A stretch of 64,000 bases of DNA from Certhia americana (taxonomy: Eukaryota; Chordata; Aves; Passeriformes; Certhiidae), in NCBI GenBank assembly GCA_018697195.1, contig CM031857.1, positions 92,948,617 through 93,012,616 on the forward strand, read 5' to 3'. Below the pieces are notes generated by a model. That model made no database searches and had not been told where the DNA came from. It worked only from the letters and a program-made list of their open reading frames with translations. Below, piece after piece: positions 39,993-53,369 of the stretch. The translations under genes and the position numbers were made by a program. How positions within the stretch are numbered: the first letter of the stretch is position 1; the number at the start of each line of letters is the position of its first letter.

Positions 39993-41345
39993 GTACTCTG
40001 GCAACAAATGTTTGGTAGAATGACAAATGAAGTCTGGAAAAATTTTCAGATTGAGAGATGGACAGAGTATTTGACAAGAGACAATGCTAGTGCCATTCTA
40101 AGGAACATAAAGGCACATAAGTGCAGGTGAGAAGTGAGTACATTTTGCCTGGGCATGGAATTGACAAATGCATCCTGTTTATAGCTTTTAGACATTGAAG
40201 AAGTTTTATTATACTGGCCCTACTTAGGCAAGCTGTAAATTAATATTGGGTCATCAGTTAGAGCTCATTTTCAAGTGTATAATGGACAAAAGTTGGTCCA
40301 GTTCACAAATAAGTGTACATATTTTATTGTACTTTCTAAAACAGGGATAGAAAAATATCTCAAACATTTATTCACTGTGAAACTGATCTGGTAAACAAAC
40401 TGGAAAGCAGCCTGGATGAAGGACGTGAGATGAAACTGCAGTCAAAGTGAAATGGAAGATGCATAAGAAGCGGCAGAGCTCTAAATGAACCAATTAATTT
40501 AATTAGATCTATTTGAATAACATAATATCTTTTCTCTTTTCCATTTATGATTAGACCTGTGACAAGCTAAAGATCTATTATAAATATTCATTATAGAAAA
40601 GGTTGGCTGAATAATTTTACATGAAGCACAACATAAAACAGTAAGCTATGTTTCTGCATTATTATTCTATATCCTGAGCAGGTATTTCGTGAAGGGTAAA
40701 TGATGTGTGTAGGAATTAATTACTTTAAGACTACTGATCTTTTTAATGGACACTAAACAAACACCTTTCACCAACCGTATCAGCAACAACAACTGTAGAC
40801 CAGGATTTTCATACTCAAAGTCGATGGTCAATCAGACATGGTAAACACAGCATTTGGGCTAGACACAAAAACATACAGTATTTGAATACTTGGCATTTAA
40901 CAGCTCTGCCATTGGGTGGAAACACCATCCCTGTGTTTACATCCCTGTGTTCACCATCCCTGAGTTCTTTATGAGGAAACAAGAAAAGCTGAAGTATCAT
41001 ACAAAAGAAGAACTTGTGGAGTTACCACAGCTATTAACTGAAAATTGCAATGGATGGAAGGATTTAAACCAGATCCATGTTTTCCACTGCAAAATATGAG
41101 AAGATGGACAAAATAAATTTCTAATGAGCAGCCCAGGGAGGAGCTTTCAGGATTCATTCTTTCCACTTCACAGCCCAAACTCTCAGGCTGCAAAAACAAA
41201 TTCTCTTCTCCTGGCATCAGGGATTTTGATTGGTGACAGAACACCAATGAATCAGTTCCATCACAGCATGTATGGAGGGACTTTCATCATTCTCTAGAAG
41301 TTGGAGCATATTGGGAAATTAGAAGACGTGGATTCAGTTTCTCTT

Positions 41346-41907
41346 TGTTGGTCCTAGCTGAGATGAAAATAATTTTCCCCTTTGCACTGGAAGCTAGAAA
41401 GGAGCTGATAACACTGCAGTATTTTGGCTGCTGCTGAGCAGTGCTGGCACAGCCTCACTGCAGTCCCTCCAACATTGCCTCCTGATCGATAGTCTTGGGG
41501 ATGGGCAACATTTTGGGAGGGGGCAAAACTAGGCCAGCCTACCCAAAATGACCAAAGGGATATTCCATATCATATGAAGTCTGAACACTTCTCAGAAAAA
41601 GGAGGGGGAAGAGGGGACATTCATTATTTACAAAGTTTGCCTTCCAGAACAACCTCCACGTATGCTGAAGCCTTTCTTCCCAGGAAGTGGCCAGACCCTG
41701 CTTGCTGATCAGAAGTAGAGAATAAAGTCTTTTTGTGTTCTTTTCTTTTTCCTTTGCTGCTTGTGCATGAGTAACTTTCACTTTTGCTTTAGTAAACTGC
41801 CTATATCTCGACCCATGAATTTTTTTCCATCTTAATCTTTCCCCCTGTCTTGTTACAGGGAGGAGTGATAGAGCAGCTTGGTGTCCAGCCAGGGTCAACC
41901 CACCACA
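41346..41907 (+). mobile_element. Solo LTR, same family as the one at 8909-9494
   Basis: Shares the start region (tgttggtcctagctgagatg), the block tgaccaaagggatattcca, the gcctttcttcccaggaagtg region, AATAAA at 41721-41726, and the end ggtcaacccaccaca. The flanking 5-mers do not match (CTCTT before, GTTCT after), so either the boundaries are off by a few bases or the duplication has decayed. It lies in the last intron, antisense to the gene. The 119-codon minus frame over it is not a gene. Confidence 0.72.
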
Positions 41908-44034
41908 GTTCTTTCAGGTTAAGGAAGAGACCAAGTTCCCACATGCTGAGAGGACACTGCAACTACAAGGGGTGGACTCTGAGAACAAAGCAGGACTCTG
42001 ACTCCTGTGCTTTGTGCTGTAAGATGGGTGTGCTAAAGTAAATCCTTCAGAGAGAGTCCTTTGTGGTTTTATGCACAAAAAGACAATGGAGAAAGAGCAC
42101 TTTGGTTACATGCTGGCAGTCATGAAAGTCTTAGAGTACAGTTTTGTCTGTACACATTTGAGTATTACATAGTCATTGGAGAATGAGGCTCTGAACTGCC
42201 TTCTGGATTTAAGCTTGTAAATTCTGCCTAGATTTCACTTTACAGCCTAAAGCAGTCATACTGGATTTCAGCTTTGTCTTAGAAACAAGATTAGTTGCTA
42301 TAACATAAGTCAATATATTATTTTAATTATAGTCTATTTCATATGCAAGTTAAAAATTCAGCAAGTTTTTAATTATAGAAAGTAAAAGGTTTCATATTTT
42401 AAATAATTTCTGACAAAAGGTATGTCAGATAAAATGATTAACTGGCACATTTAAAATTAACTTTGAATTATTTTGAGATTTGGCTCTAGAATATAAGAAA
42501 TTAATTCTGCATTAAAAGATCAAACACTATAACTTTACAGAGAATGTTTTGTAACATTCACAAGCAAAGAACTTATATTATCTGTTTGTGTGTCAAATGC
42601 AACAGTCTTAATCATCAGCCTATGACGAAAGGGCTCATTACACAGTCTGACAAACAGATTTATTATTGGCAGATTCTTTTCAGTATTTCACCTCAGTTTC
42701 CTCCCTCACTGACCAAACGTGGGTTTTACCTTTTAAAAAATATTTGTATTCTACTCTAGTAATTTTTTCATTTGTGAGTGCATTGTTTTTACTAATATTC
42801 AACCAAAATGAAGTATTTAATTACATGTGATAATTACGTATTATTTAAAACATACAAATAATTTTCTTCGCAAAAAATGTAGCACTTCATTATTACAGTT
42901 CTATTTTCAGTTGCTTCTTTAAGTTTTAGTAAGATTCCTGCTTATAGAGATATAAGCACAACAGAGCAATTAAAGGATATACAAAGCATATAAACCTGTG
43001 TTCCTGACACATTTGCATTTTGGAGTTAGTTCATATTTATTGTTTGGAGAAATAATGGCAGTTGTTTCCTTTAGTAGATTTACTAATGTTGGTGCTTTAA
43101 AGTAACTGTCAGGAAATGCTCACAATTAATTATTACATCATTAATTTTTCTCTTCCATTAGAGAAGTAGAGGTCCCATCATGGAATCCATGGAAGACTAA
43201 TAAAGAAGAGCAATGATTTTATCTTTTTAAAATTTTATCAGGATGTAAGGTGAATTAGGCAATAAATGTATAATGTTGATGATAAATTATAATTAATTTA
43301 GAACTGAAACTGTCATGACAAAACCCTTGTTTACAATCTCTTTCAGCTTGTAGGCTGCCTAAATATGAAAGCCAAATAAATTTCAGCCATTAGGTGATCC
43401 ACAGTTAACTTTATTACAGCCCTCAAAAGTAGTTCACAGACCCCTGTGGATCTTCTGTGGATCCCCAGTTTTAAAGACAAAAATGTTCTCAACTCTTTTT
43501 CAAAATTAGACACCATTTCATTCACTAATTCAGAAAGTAATTTTTACTGCATGCAATTATTAGCAAGAGCAACATATTTTGATCCAACTTGTATACAACT
43601 CTCACAAAAATGTTTTTAACTCCTTTCAATGTTTTTTTTTTTTTTTTTAATTTAATTTTTTAAAATCTGATAAGCCCCTAAAGTAACTCTTTCCAAATGT
43701 GCGTGTCACAATTTTATTTACAAACTACGGAACAGACACACTGCAACTATGCCAAAAATTCTAGCCCTTCAGGTACCAACAGATATGTTTTGTGGTTTTT
43801 TAAATATTAAAAAAAAAGAGCCGAAAACAGGAAAACATTGCTTTTCCACCAACTACTGAATCAATGAAAATTAAACATCTATTAGTCTTCATGCCATTTA
43901 TCAATATAATGGTATAAAAAAATGTTCATTTATATATATAAGGGGAAAGCACATAGTAGGACAAAGGTGTGTTAAGAAGTCTTGATAAGTGTTCAACGTA
44001 AATAAAATCAATATGTAAATTTGTGTTTGATTGG

Positions 44035-44732
44035 TGTCATGGGTTGCAGTGCAAAATGTAACCAAAACTCTGTATTCTATCACCATCTATTGAAACTGGG
44101 GTGTGTGCGGGGTGGTGTAATTGTCTGTCAATGGCCAAGTGTCAATAAACCTGCTGGGGCAGTTTTCTTATCTCTTCCACAACCCAGCCTCCCTCCAGGG
44201 AGAGATCTTCTGCTCATGGGCCATTGAGTGTCACTGATGGAATTACATCATCCCACTGGGAAATGCTCCAACCAGGGTGAGGAGCCAAGTATTCTTACCT
44301 GGATAAAAATCTGGGAGTTGGAACACCAAGCAGCCTTTCCACTGGATTGTCAGAGGAAGTCCAGGCCCATCTATCACCACTGGACCTTCAGTGAAAGAAC
44401 TCCACTTTTCTCCAGCAGCATCACTTCAACAGAGCCACATCTGCCACTGGGACTGCAGCCACCATTGAATGGGACTGCCAACAACACCCTGACCCACAGG
44501 GTGTCAGGTTGGATCCTGACTCTGTCAGTGGGTTGGTTTGTTTGTTTATTTGGTTGTCTTTCTGCATTTGTTTTGGTATTATTGTTTATTTTAGTTCCCC
44601 TAATAAAGAACTGTTATTCCTATTCCCGTATCTTTGTCTGAGAGCCCCTTAATTTCAAAGTTATAATGATTTGGAGGGAAGAGGTTTAAATCCTCCATTC
44701 CAAGGGAGGCTCCTTCTGTCGTTCAAACCACA
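44035..44732 (+). mobile_element. Solo LTR with a perfect 5-bp target-site duplication (ATTGG)
   Basis: Begins TGTCATGGGTTGCAG and ends TTCAAACCACA; the flanks 44030-44034 and 44733-44737 are both ATTGG. It has ATAAAAA near 44303 and AATAAA at 44602-44607. Length is 698 bp. A 5-bp duplication fits class III (ERVL-like) or some class I elements; family assignment from memory is uncertain. A 137-codon frame at 44228-44641 runs across the promoter and polyadenylation region and has no recognisable domain, so it is a chance frame. Antisense to the host gene. Confidence 0.85.
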
Positions 44733-45257
44733 ATTGGGAAACCTTCATTGGCCATGAACGACCCCAGGATGGAGCAGAGAGCAGCTATGATAATTGAGCT
44801 TACATGCTTCAAAAATCCAATTAAAATCTTCAAATACAAATGTAACACTGGGATCTAAACTGATACATGTGATTGTCATGTGACTGCTGGGACAAGCATT
44901 TTTTTGCAATAGCAGACCCACTGAATGTAATAACTTGATATATGATATACAAAAAAAAAAGTGATTTTACTTAATTGTTCTTTTAAACTGCTGATGATTT
45001 TTGTTTGTGTTCGAGCAACTTTACAATGTCCAAAAATAAAGCTCTGAATGGATGTCAAATGGATTTATTGGAAAGGAGAAAATGGCAAAGAAGACAGGTG
45101 CTCTGTCTGGTGCAAATCTAGAATTTGTCTGGAGGAGGTATGCCAGCAAAACATAAATGACATCTTTAACTGAAAATGCAATGCATTTGCTTTTTTCTAA
45201 ACAGGACAATATTTTTTTCTTTATCAGCTGAAATTTCAAATTAAATCAAAAGAAGAA

Positions 45258-45275
45258 ACTTCTTTTAAAAGAAGT
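45258..45275. repeat. 18-bp perfect palindrome
   Basis: acttcttttaaaagaagt reads the same on both strands. A palindrome of this length can occur by chance in 64 kb. Confidence 0.9.
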
Positions 45276-46030
45276 GTTGCTATATAGATAACATAACAAA
45301 GGAAGTAATAACTTGGCTGAACTATAAAAATTTGGGGTAATCTTAAAAGTAACTTTGTATTTAAAATAAAATTTTAAAGGGACAACATTTATTAAAAAAT
45401 GCATTGCCACATGATTGAGGCAGAAATGTTTTCTCTTCTGACAAGAAATTTACCACTATCTCTTGGATATTATTTCCAAGGGACAGATTCAATTTTCTTC
45501 CAAACATCAGCTGTGGAATGATGCTGGAAGTGGGATGGTCTCATGTCAGAGATCATGAAGACACAGGTATCTTTGATTGCCTAGTCCAGCCTTCTGCTAT
45601 CACATGGCATTTGGAAAGCTCTCAAAAATCATCCCAAAAAATTTAATTCCAATGTTTGCCTTAGTTTCACTTTCTGATAGGATTTTCCAGAAGAATTAAT
45701 GAAAGAAAAATGTACTAAGAATAATTATGTACTAAATGAGCTCTGGCTCTGGAAGCCCTTCCTGACAGACCACTGAAAACAGAGAGATCACAACTGCAAA
45801 AGGGACATCTCATATCTCTGACTTTACCCCAGGCAGCAGAGGGTTTGTGTTTTTATTGGAAAGAAAATCTTGGGCTACACACACTTGTACTGTGCCTCAG
45901 GCAAGATATTTTATATTCTTCATCTAACTGCAATTCTATTTCAGGTGGAAGTTGTCTGATTTTCTGCCATTCTGTTGTGGTTTCCTGTAGAGTGTTTTGT
46001 TGTTGTTCTGTTTTTGTTTATTTGTTTGTC

Positions 46031-46049
46031 TTTTTTTTTTTTTTTTTTT
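46031..46049. repeat. Poly-T tract (19 bp)
   Basis: T run followed by a G-rich stretch. Confidence 0.95.
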
Positions 46050-47429
46050 ATTTGAGGGGGAGGGGTGTTGTTTGGTTTGGGGTGATTATTTTTTATGATT
46101 ATTTTTTGAAGTAAATAATTTTTGTCACAAAAGCTGGACCTGTCTTCCATAATTTTTATCTTTTAGTGGTTATATCAATATCATCAAAAATATATCAATA
46201 GTTATATCACAGTATTTTAGATGAACTATGTCAGTCATCTTCCATATAGACAGGAAGTCTCTCAGCAATCAAATAAAGATAATATATCTTTGCAAAATAA
46301 AATCAGCACACAAATCCTGAGTGCAACTGTAATTTGCAATCTGGTAGAAAATCCTAGCATAAGGTAGGCAATGTTCAATAATATATGACAGTACACGTCA
46401 GGTACACTGATTATCTGAGCTGGGAATAGAGTTGGACAAGTCTATACATTCAAAACAGGGCTGTACTTCCTTTATTTGGATCTTGTGCCTTTCAATTTTT
46501 ATTTTTGTTTTTTTCTGAGTGTTTTTCAACTCTAGATTTCTGATTTCAACTAAAAGGTGACACATCCCCAGAGCAACTAAAACATCAACCATCAACAAAT
46601 ACTGAATTTTTTTTTTTTTCTTTAAGGTCATATTTATCTCCAGATAAACTAATTGTACTAAAATCTTCAAGACATCCTTCTAATTTGTCTCTGATGCTTG
46701 AGAAAAAGAATATGTTCAGACAGCAATAGTGTCTTTCTTACGTTGAGTTCTGAAAACAAATCATTTATCACAGAGGTTTTTGGAAAAGCTCACCTAACAA
46801 TGCTAATACTGCTTTGCACCTAATCTAACAAAAAAATATCTGACAAACTAAGTCATGTTGCTACTTAATTATCACTGCCTTTTTATGGCATTAATGGAGA
46901 TATTTTATTTTACTAGATAGAGACTATGTTTGCCACAATGCTTTCAAAGCAATTACAAAACCAATCAACTTGTATTTGCTGTAGCTAGGTATCATCCTCT
47001 GTTGTATAAAAACACTACACTTATGGTCAAACAACGCTAGAGGAAAACATCATTTAATTTACTTTGTGTTAGCAATCTAAATCTCTGCTATCTGCATGCA
47101 GCAGTGTGTGACAGCAAGAGAATGAAGGGCAGAGGAACTAATTTATTCCCTCTCACACCCAGCACTTAGTGTAAAGTGCAGTCATTCTCTACAGGTGCTG
47201 TCAGTGAGGTGCTGGACCACACTCCTGTAGAGCTCAAAGTTGAAGCAGCTTTTTAAGGTGAGCCATGGGCAGCCCAAGAGGGGTAATTACATCCTTTAGC
47301 AAAACACCAGAGCTTAGGGAGGGCATGGAGATTTTGTTCTCTTCTCTTCTACAATCTCATTTACCAGGGGCAAATGCAGTGATGATGAAGCACAGGAGAC
47401 AGAAAAGGGGCCTGAAATATGTACCTGCT

Positions 47430-47540
47430 CTAAGCAGGTCTGTCCCAGATCTGACCGCTGTGACCTCCACTGGCTCAAAGAGGATCTGTGCTTTCACCTG
47501 TGAAGGTCACAGCGGTCAGATCTGGGACAGATTTGCTTAG
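47430..47540. repeat. Large inverted repeat (37-bp arms, 37-bp spacer)
   Basis: Arm 47430-47466 (begins ctaagcaggtctgtcccag) and arm 47504-47540 are reverse complements at 35 of 37 positions; the two mismatches are adjacent. Pairing can extend a few bases into the spacer (CAC/GTG). The structure sits in the last intron. A plus-strand frame of 91 codons (47265-47540) overlaps it but has no other support. No target-site duplication or known transposon end was seen. Confidence 0.9.
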
Positions 47541-50500
47541 CAGAGGGACATCAGCCCTCCAAGAGCCCTTCAACATAAACACAAGATAACGTATTTCTTG
47601 ATGATTACTGTGCATTACTTCATACCATTTAATCTATACGGCACATGCTTTTGACTGCAAGTCTTCTAAAAATAAAGCCACAACCTGTTATAGGACTTGA
47701 TTTTTGTCGCTGGGTGTGACATTACAAAGAATGTTTTTTTTGGGTTACTGTCAAAACAATAAACAAAACATAATGCAGGGGGATATACTGATTCAGATCA
47801 ATGATAAGTATATTCTATGTCTTCTCTTGGATGATACATGTTTACAAAGGTGTTAGTGTATTTTTATGACACAAGACCTGTTTGAATGCCATTTTTTTCT
47901 TCAAAGATGATCAAAGATTACTTCCAGCAATAGGCAAACATGACAGACAATAATAATGAATGTTAGAGGCCAGTGTTTAGAACTGTGACAAAGGGTGGGG
48001 GATAGCAACACATTGCAACACGTTCTTGACTATTCATTTTTTAAAAGTTTTGAAAAGTCAACAAAAGAAGTGATTGGCAGCAAGTATTAAATCAAGTAGG
48101 AACAAAGAAGACCCTTGAAACTATAAAGAATATGCAGCTATTTCTGAGGGAAGAGACTGCTGAAAGCAATGAGATTTCATGAAATAAGAGCTATGGCTTA
48201 AGCTGTAATGAAACAAAAAATACATGCTTCACAAATATGAAAAGACATTCCCAATTTAACATTGTCAGATGTTGGCTCCTGTATTACTGGAATCTGCCAA
48301 TCTGCACTATGGGGTTTAAACAAAATAGAAAAGATAAGACTGCAGATTTTCTTTTAGCTGGCCTGCTTTTCATGATTCCACTACATCTTTCTCACACTAC
48401 TTCCCACTTCGTGGTGAATGGTAATAACAACTTTAAAATATCATTCAAATGAAACCCCAAACCCAACTCCCCAAAAAAACCCCTCACAGTCCCAGATCTG
48501 TGAAAAAAAGACAGGGCCACTTAGCTTTTGTGTGAGGTACAAATATAGAGACTTGCTTTTACTGACTCTATTTCATCTTGCTGCTGTTGCTGACATTCCA
48601 AAGAATTTCTATATTTCAATGGTATTTATGCTCTTTTAAACATAGACACTCATAGCAGCTGTTGAGAACAGAGGTATCACTAAAAACAGTCTGGAGAGAG
48701 ACCAGTGGACTGGTTAAAGAACTGAGAAATACTTTGTGTAAAAGAAAAAGAGCAATATTTTGTACAGCTTTTTTTTTATTTTAGAGGGGGTTTTGTGTTT
48801 TAGACCCTTCTAAGCAATTTCAAAATTTGGGCAGTAGCCAGTATGTTTTGTGATCACTTCCTAGAGTGTGACTGAACAGAAATGACTCTTAGTCATATCA
48901 GAATTTTCTACCTAAGCAAGTTTATGGCAAAAATGACGATAAGAAACATTTCTTTCATTTTGGTGAGGTTTTTGCCTCTGGAAGGAAATGATGGCATAAG
49001 AATTTGAGACTACAGATCCAAGCATACTTGGAACTGCCAAACTGTTTAGACAAATCACTGAAGCAATTTGAAACAATAATTATTTAAATAATTTTAAATA
49101 TGTAATTTAAAATCAATCTTGGAAAAGGAAGATTTTCTGCTGTTTGGGGAGCAAGAGTCTACAAAACATATTCTGTACAAATTGAGTTAGAGGCATAGCT
49201 GCTAAGATTAAAGTTTTCTTGTAAGGGTAGTTTAGATTTTGCTTCTTGCACTACCATTCTAGTGTAAATTTTTTTGGTTTACAGTTTTGAATTTTCCTTG
49301 ACTAGAATGTTTTTGTTTACAAGGAAAGCACAAAACACAAGGAAGCTAGTGTGCTGGACTGAGGAAGAGAAAATGTGTGGCTCTGCTAGCAAACAGTTTC
49401 TGGAACATCTACTGTCTGAACAAGCTAAAGCACATGAAACTTTTTAATAACTGCTTTCACCCCAAACTCATGGTTCAGTTTTCACCTTCACAAGGACTGA
49501 AGATGAAGTTACAGTGCTATATCAGATGTTAGGTTCTTTATGTTTTTATGTGATATTTTGCAACCTATTCATAAAAACACTTGGAGATCTATAGCTGTAA
49601 GGCCACAAAACAATATGAAGAAAAAGGCAGGAGTACAAAACCCCCATAGTTTGTTGTCCTTTTGACATGCAAGACTCATGCAAAATTTCAAAATTTCTTT
49701 TTATGTTCTTTCATTCCTGAGGAGACAAAAATTAAACTTTAACACTCTTCCACTTTTTCTAACAGAATAAAGTAGAATTTTATTCCATAATTTTACAATG
49801 AGAAATATTTTGTTATTATTTGAATTTTCCAATTTTTGTCCTTTTTCATTCAGTAAAAATTGCCCTTTATGTAACCACTGCCCTACAAAATTAGCATTTA
49901 TGGCCACAGTGAACCTTTTCCTTTTTTTTTTTTTTTTCAGCAGACTTCATTTTAGGATGATCATCTGGTTGATATTTTATGTTTGGTAACTACTTTCAAA
50001 AAAGTTTGTTGAAAGATTGATCCATATGCTGCATGTTGACAGACACTGACCTAAAGAATTATCTGTGGAATGTGTAGGCTTGCAGTGTGCAGGATATGTC
50101 AGGCAGTGATGCAGGTAATTAGCACCTGATGTGACAACACAATCGTACCTCAGCCACAATGCCTAAACTTAATGGAATGTATATGAGCCTTGAGATTCTG
50201 TGACAAAAAAATGAAATGAACTAACCCTGACTGTCACTTCAGTAAGGAACTAGCAGGGAGAAATTAAAAACCCCATAAATGCTGGAAGCCTCTGAAAGCT
50301 CGTGAACCAGTTTCCTTTAGCTGAAGTGACAGTGTCTGCCAAGATATCCAAGGACCTACATTTTTCTCTTTAGAGCAATTAGTCAATTAGTATCTTCACA
50401 GACCTGTGAAAAAATATGTCCTACTTCATACAGCTGTGCAAGAATTATTTTAAGTGATAAGGCTACTACAGTGGAGCCTGGCAAAGACTTTTGCAATCAG

Positions 50501-52763
50501 CTCGTACACTGTTGGAGTCACTAGCAACATGCTAAGAAATGTCAACAGTAATTAAACCCAATCATTTTCAAATACATGCCATGTTTTGGCAGTGGTGAGG
50601 AATGCTTTTCACAGTAAGAATTCTCATCCCTGTGAGTACAGATTTTTTTAAAGTTTTTTTTTTTCCTTTTCATGGGAAGAAGATTTTTCCTTTTTTCTTT
50701 TGGCAACACCATTTTGGAAGATGTTTATTCATTAAAGGAATTGTATCAAAACCCAGGGTTTCTTCTCTCAACTTGTCACAGCTCTTACTGAGCTTGCATT
50801 TAAGGACTATCCCTGTGTGTAATTCCGAGTACATTGCGTGAAATTCATTTTAAAAAATTTGCAAAACGCTTTGGCAAAACATCCGAAAATTTACTGAAAA
50901 GTGACATTTCAAAATGCTGAAATGAAATTGTGTTCAGGTTTTGGCAAGTACTTTTGGAAAAAAAAACCCCACAATTTTACAAATGGTTCACAACTCGCTT
51001 CTAAAATAAAACATTTAAATGTTGTTTCTATTTGCAAAGAAATGAAGAAGATGACAGTGGCTCCTCTATATCCAGTTCATTTAATTATTTGTACTGCACT
51101 GATGTAATTATTTAAACATGACCAACTTGACCCAGGTAAGCTTATTAACAACAAAGAGATGAGGTGCTTCAGGACAAAACTTCTCACCGTGTGAGGTTTG
51201 TAACTGGAGCAGTTTGAGAGACTTGGACTTTTCATTTGCTAGAAAGGTCTCTTTGGCCACTCTCATACGTAGTAAGTACCTGGTTGATGTAATAAAAATG
51301 TAACAGAGACAACTGAAAACATCCTCACCCAGGATACTCATCTGGAGACAATAGAACTGCAAGTACTTTTTTCACAATAGGTTCAAAGTCCATTTTTGAG
51401 AGTCTGAGAGGTATGGCGAGGTGTGGTGCGTGAGATGGATATATTCCTGTGTGTACCAGGGCAGCTCTGTCTGGCTTGACTCAAGGGATAAGTGTAGTGC
51501 TGAGTGCTGTCTTAGTGTAATTTTTCAGCTCACAATAGGCACAGTAGTTATGTGCCTCTGACAGAAAGGCAAAAAAAAGAAAAACTGAAGGCTTTTATAC
51601 TAGTTTCCTCACATAGTTATCCAGCTGAAACCTATTGTTTTTCAAAGTTACGTTAACACTGAGTGATGTTGAAGGTTGAATCTTGCTCCTGTTGGAGTCA
51701 AAGGACAAACATTCATTTAACTTGGCTAGGACCAGTGTTCTGTTCTTATGAAATGTAAGCTGTCCCCCCTAGACAGAAAGTAGCTTCTAATGTGATAAAG
51801 CACTTCTCCTACCTTCTGGTAAAATAGTTTGGAAATTGTAAAATTGGTTAGTGAGAGGTTTCTGCTGAGAAAAGTCCTCTTAGCTCCAACTTGTTTCCTC
51901 TTTGGACAATATTTAGCTTTACTGTAAACTTCTTACAATCATCTCAAATAAATAAAATTACTTGGGATTATCCTTTTAGAAAAGTGCACTGAAGACATAA
52001 TGACAACAGAATACACTAATGCCATTTATGTGAAGTAATATGATAATAAAATTTTTGAATGTCCTCATGTCAGAATTGGCTACTTAGAAAGTAAAGTAGT
52101 TCACATTAGATACAAAATGTTGAAGAAAGAATTAAGAAAATATCTTATGAAAAAGTTTATCCATTTTTGTTCATTTAATGCACATCAAAATTAATTGTGT
52201 TGCAATTTTTAAATTACTTTAACTCATTAGAAATGTTAAGAGAACCAATGCAATCTTCACATTCCCTTAGCACCTACTGATGTTTTAACAGATAGATATT
52301 TTGATTTTATTACTTACTGGTATTTATACAAAAATTGTGAAGACCATTTTTAAAGCCTTCATTGCTTTTATATAAAAAAGTATGATACAATTACGCATTT
52401 AATTCTGCGAGGTTCATGCAAGTATTTCTGGTATGAATGAATCAGTATCTTGAGAGAGAAAACATCTTGGTCTTCTCAGGGTTAAGATATATATTTCCTG
52501 CCTGGATATAACATTCTCACAACCAGCAACAATATGTTTCATAAACTTTGAACTCACTATAAGAGCCTTTCAAGATGATTCTTCTTCCAAAGAATAAGTT
52601 GGTAGTAAATTCATTATTGTCTTTAGCTCAATACACCCCGTTAAAGAAGTCTGCATTTTCCATTGCTATACCCAAATTTAAATCAAGAGACAGCTTTCAA
52701 CATGTGTCTGTTATGATCTTTTTCTCTTTTAGTAGTTCTAGAGGCCATCAATGAAGTATTTAC

Positions 52764-52855
52764 CTGACTAGTGTGGCTCTCCCTGTGCCTTTGAATTGAT
52801 GAGCCTGCTGTAGTGCTGGCTGACAGTCTGGAATATTCATTTTCCTCTGGTAAAC
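52764..52855 (-). CDS. Penultimate coding exon (B) of the same gene
   Basis: Seen: on the minus strand, TTCTGCTTTAG precedes the exon and GTAAAT follows it. The 92-nt exon is open in the frame that begins with two bases completing a Gly codon (G|GT). It then encodes 30 residues, including LPEENEYSRLSASTTAGSS and ending in HTSQ, and finishes exactly at a codon boundary. That phase matches both neighbours: the exon at 55780-55939 ends with the single G, and the exon at 37666-37899 starts in phase 0. The peptide is Ser/Thr-rich and polar, probably a disordered linker before the helical tail. The downstream intron is 14,864 nt. Confidence comes from splice sites plus phase agreement; no homologue is recognised. 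Confidence 0.72.
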
Positions 52856-53369
52856 CTAAAGCAGAAGAATACTAATTTATGATCTGAGATTTATGCAGTG
52901 ATTAATTTCAAAATAAGAGTCAAAAGACCTTGATATGTTTTATTAAAAAAGAAACAAAAAAAACCCAAATCACATATTTCCTGAATATTTACTATTCCCA
53001 TGCTTACTGAAAGAGAACAATTTCTTTTACCATGCAGGGTTAGTATCAAAAGTGTGTATGCTTATTGTCAAGAAGGAGCAATTTTAACTAAAGAGCCTGC
53101 AAATAACACTTTACCTGTACACTGGCCAGGGATTCCTGCAATGGAGAAACCCCTGGCTTGTCTTCCCCTGACTTGTTTTCATGGCAGAAGCGATGTAAAG
53201 GGAACAAAAAACACACCTGTAACATTCTGCTCTCAAATTAGTATCTCTGTGTCACACAGGAAGTCAATATCAGGTCTAGGATTCAAAACTTCATCCCCTC
53301 AGTATAAAACATTATTAAGCACCTCATGGACCATAATCACTGACCATGGTAGGTCTATGTATTGGATCT

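Larger units (their letters stand above)
37900..52763 (-). other. Last intron of the minus-strand gene (14,864 nt)
   Basis: Bounded on the minus strand by GTAAAT at 52763 and a T/C-rich tract with CAG at 37900. No convincing internal exon was found. It contains three solo LTRs, all on the plus strand and so antisense to the gene (39658-39992, 41346-41907, 44035-44732), poly-T runs at 39200-39221 and 46031-46049, and a large hairpin at 47430-47540. The remainder (about 44.8-47.4 and 47.6-52.7 kb) shows only AT-rich sequence without a recognisable repeat. Confidence 0.65.

Noticed and set aside
44228..44641. 137-codon plus-strand frame
   Set aside because: Lies wholly inside a solo LTR and spans its promoter and polyadenylation region; no retroviral domain.
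45258..45275. 18-bp perfect palindrome as a regulatory site
   Set aside because: AT-rich and of a length expected about once in a few such windows by chance; no other signal around it.
47265..47540. 91-codon frame ending in the large hairpin
   Set aside because: Its last third is one arm and spacer of the inverted repeat; no Kozak, splice or domain support.
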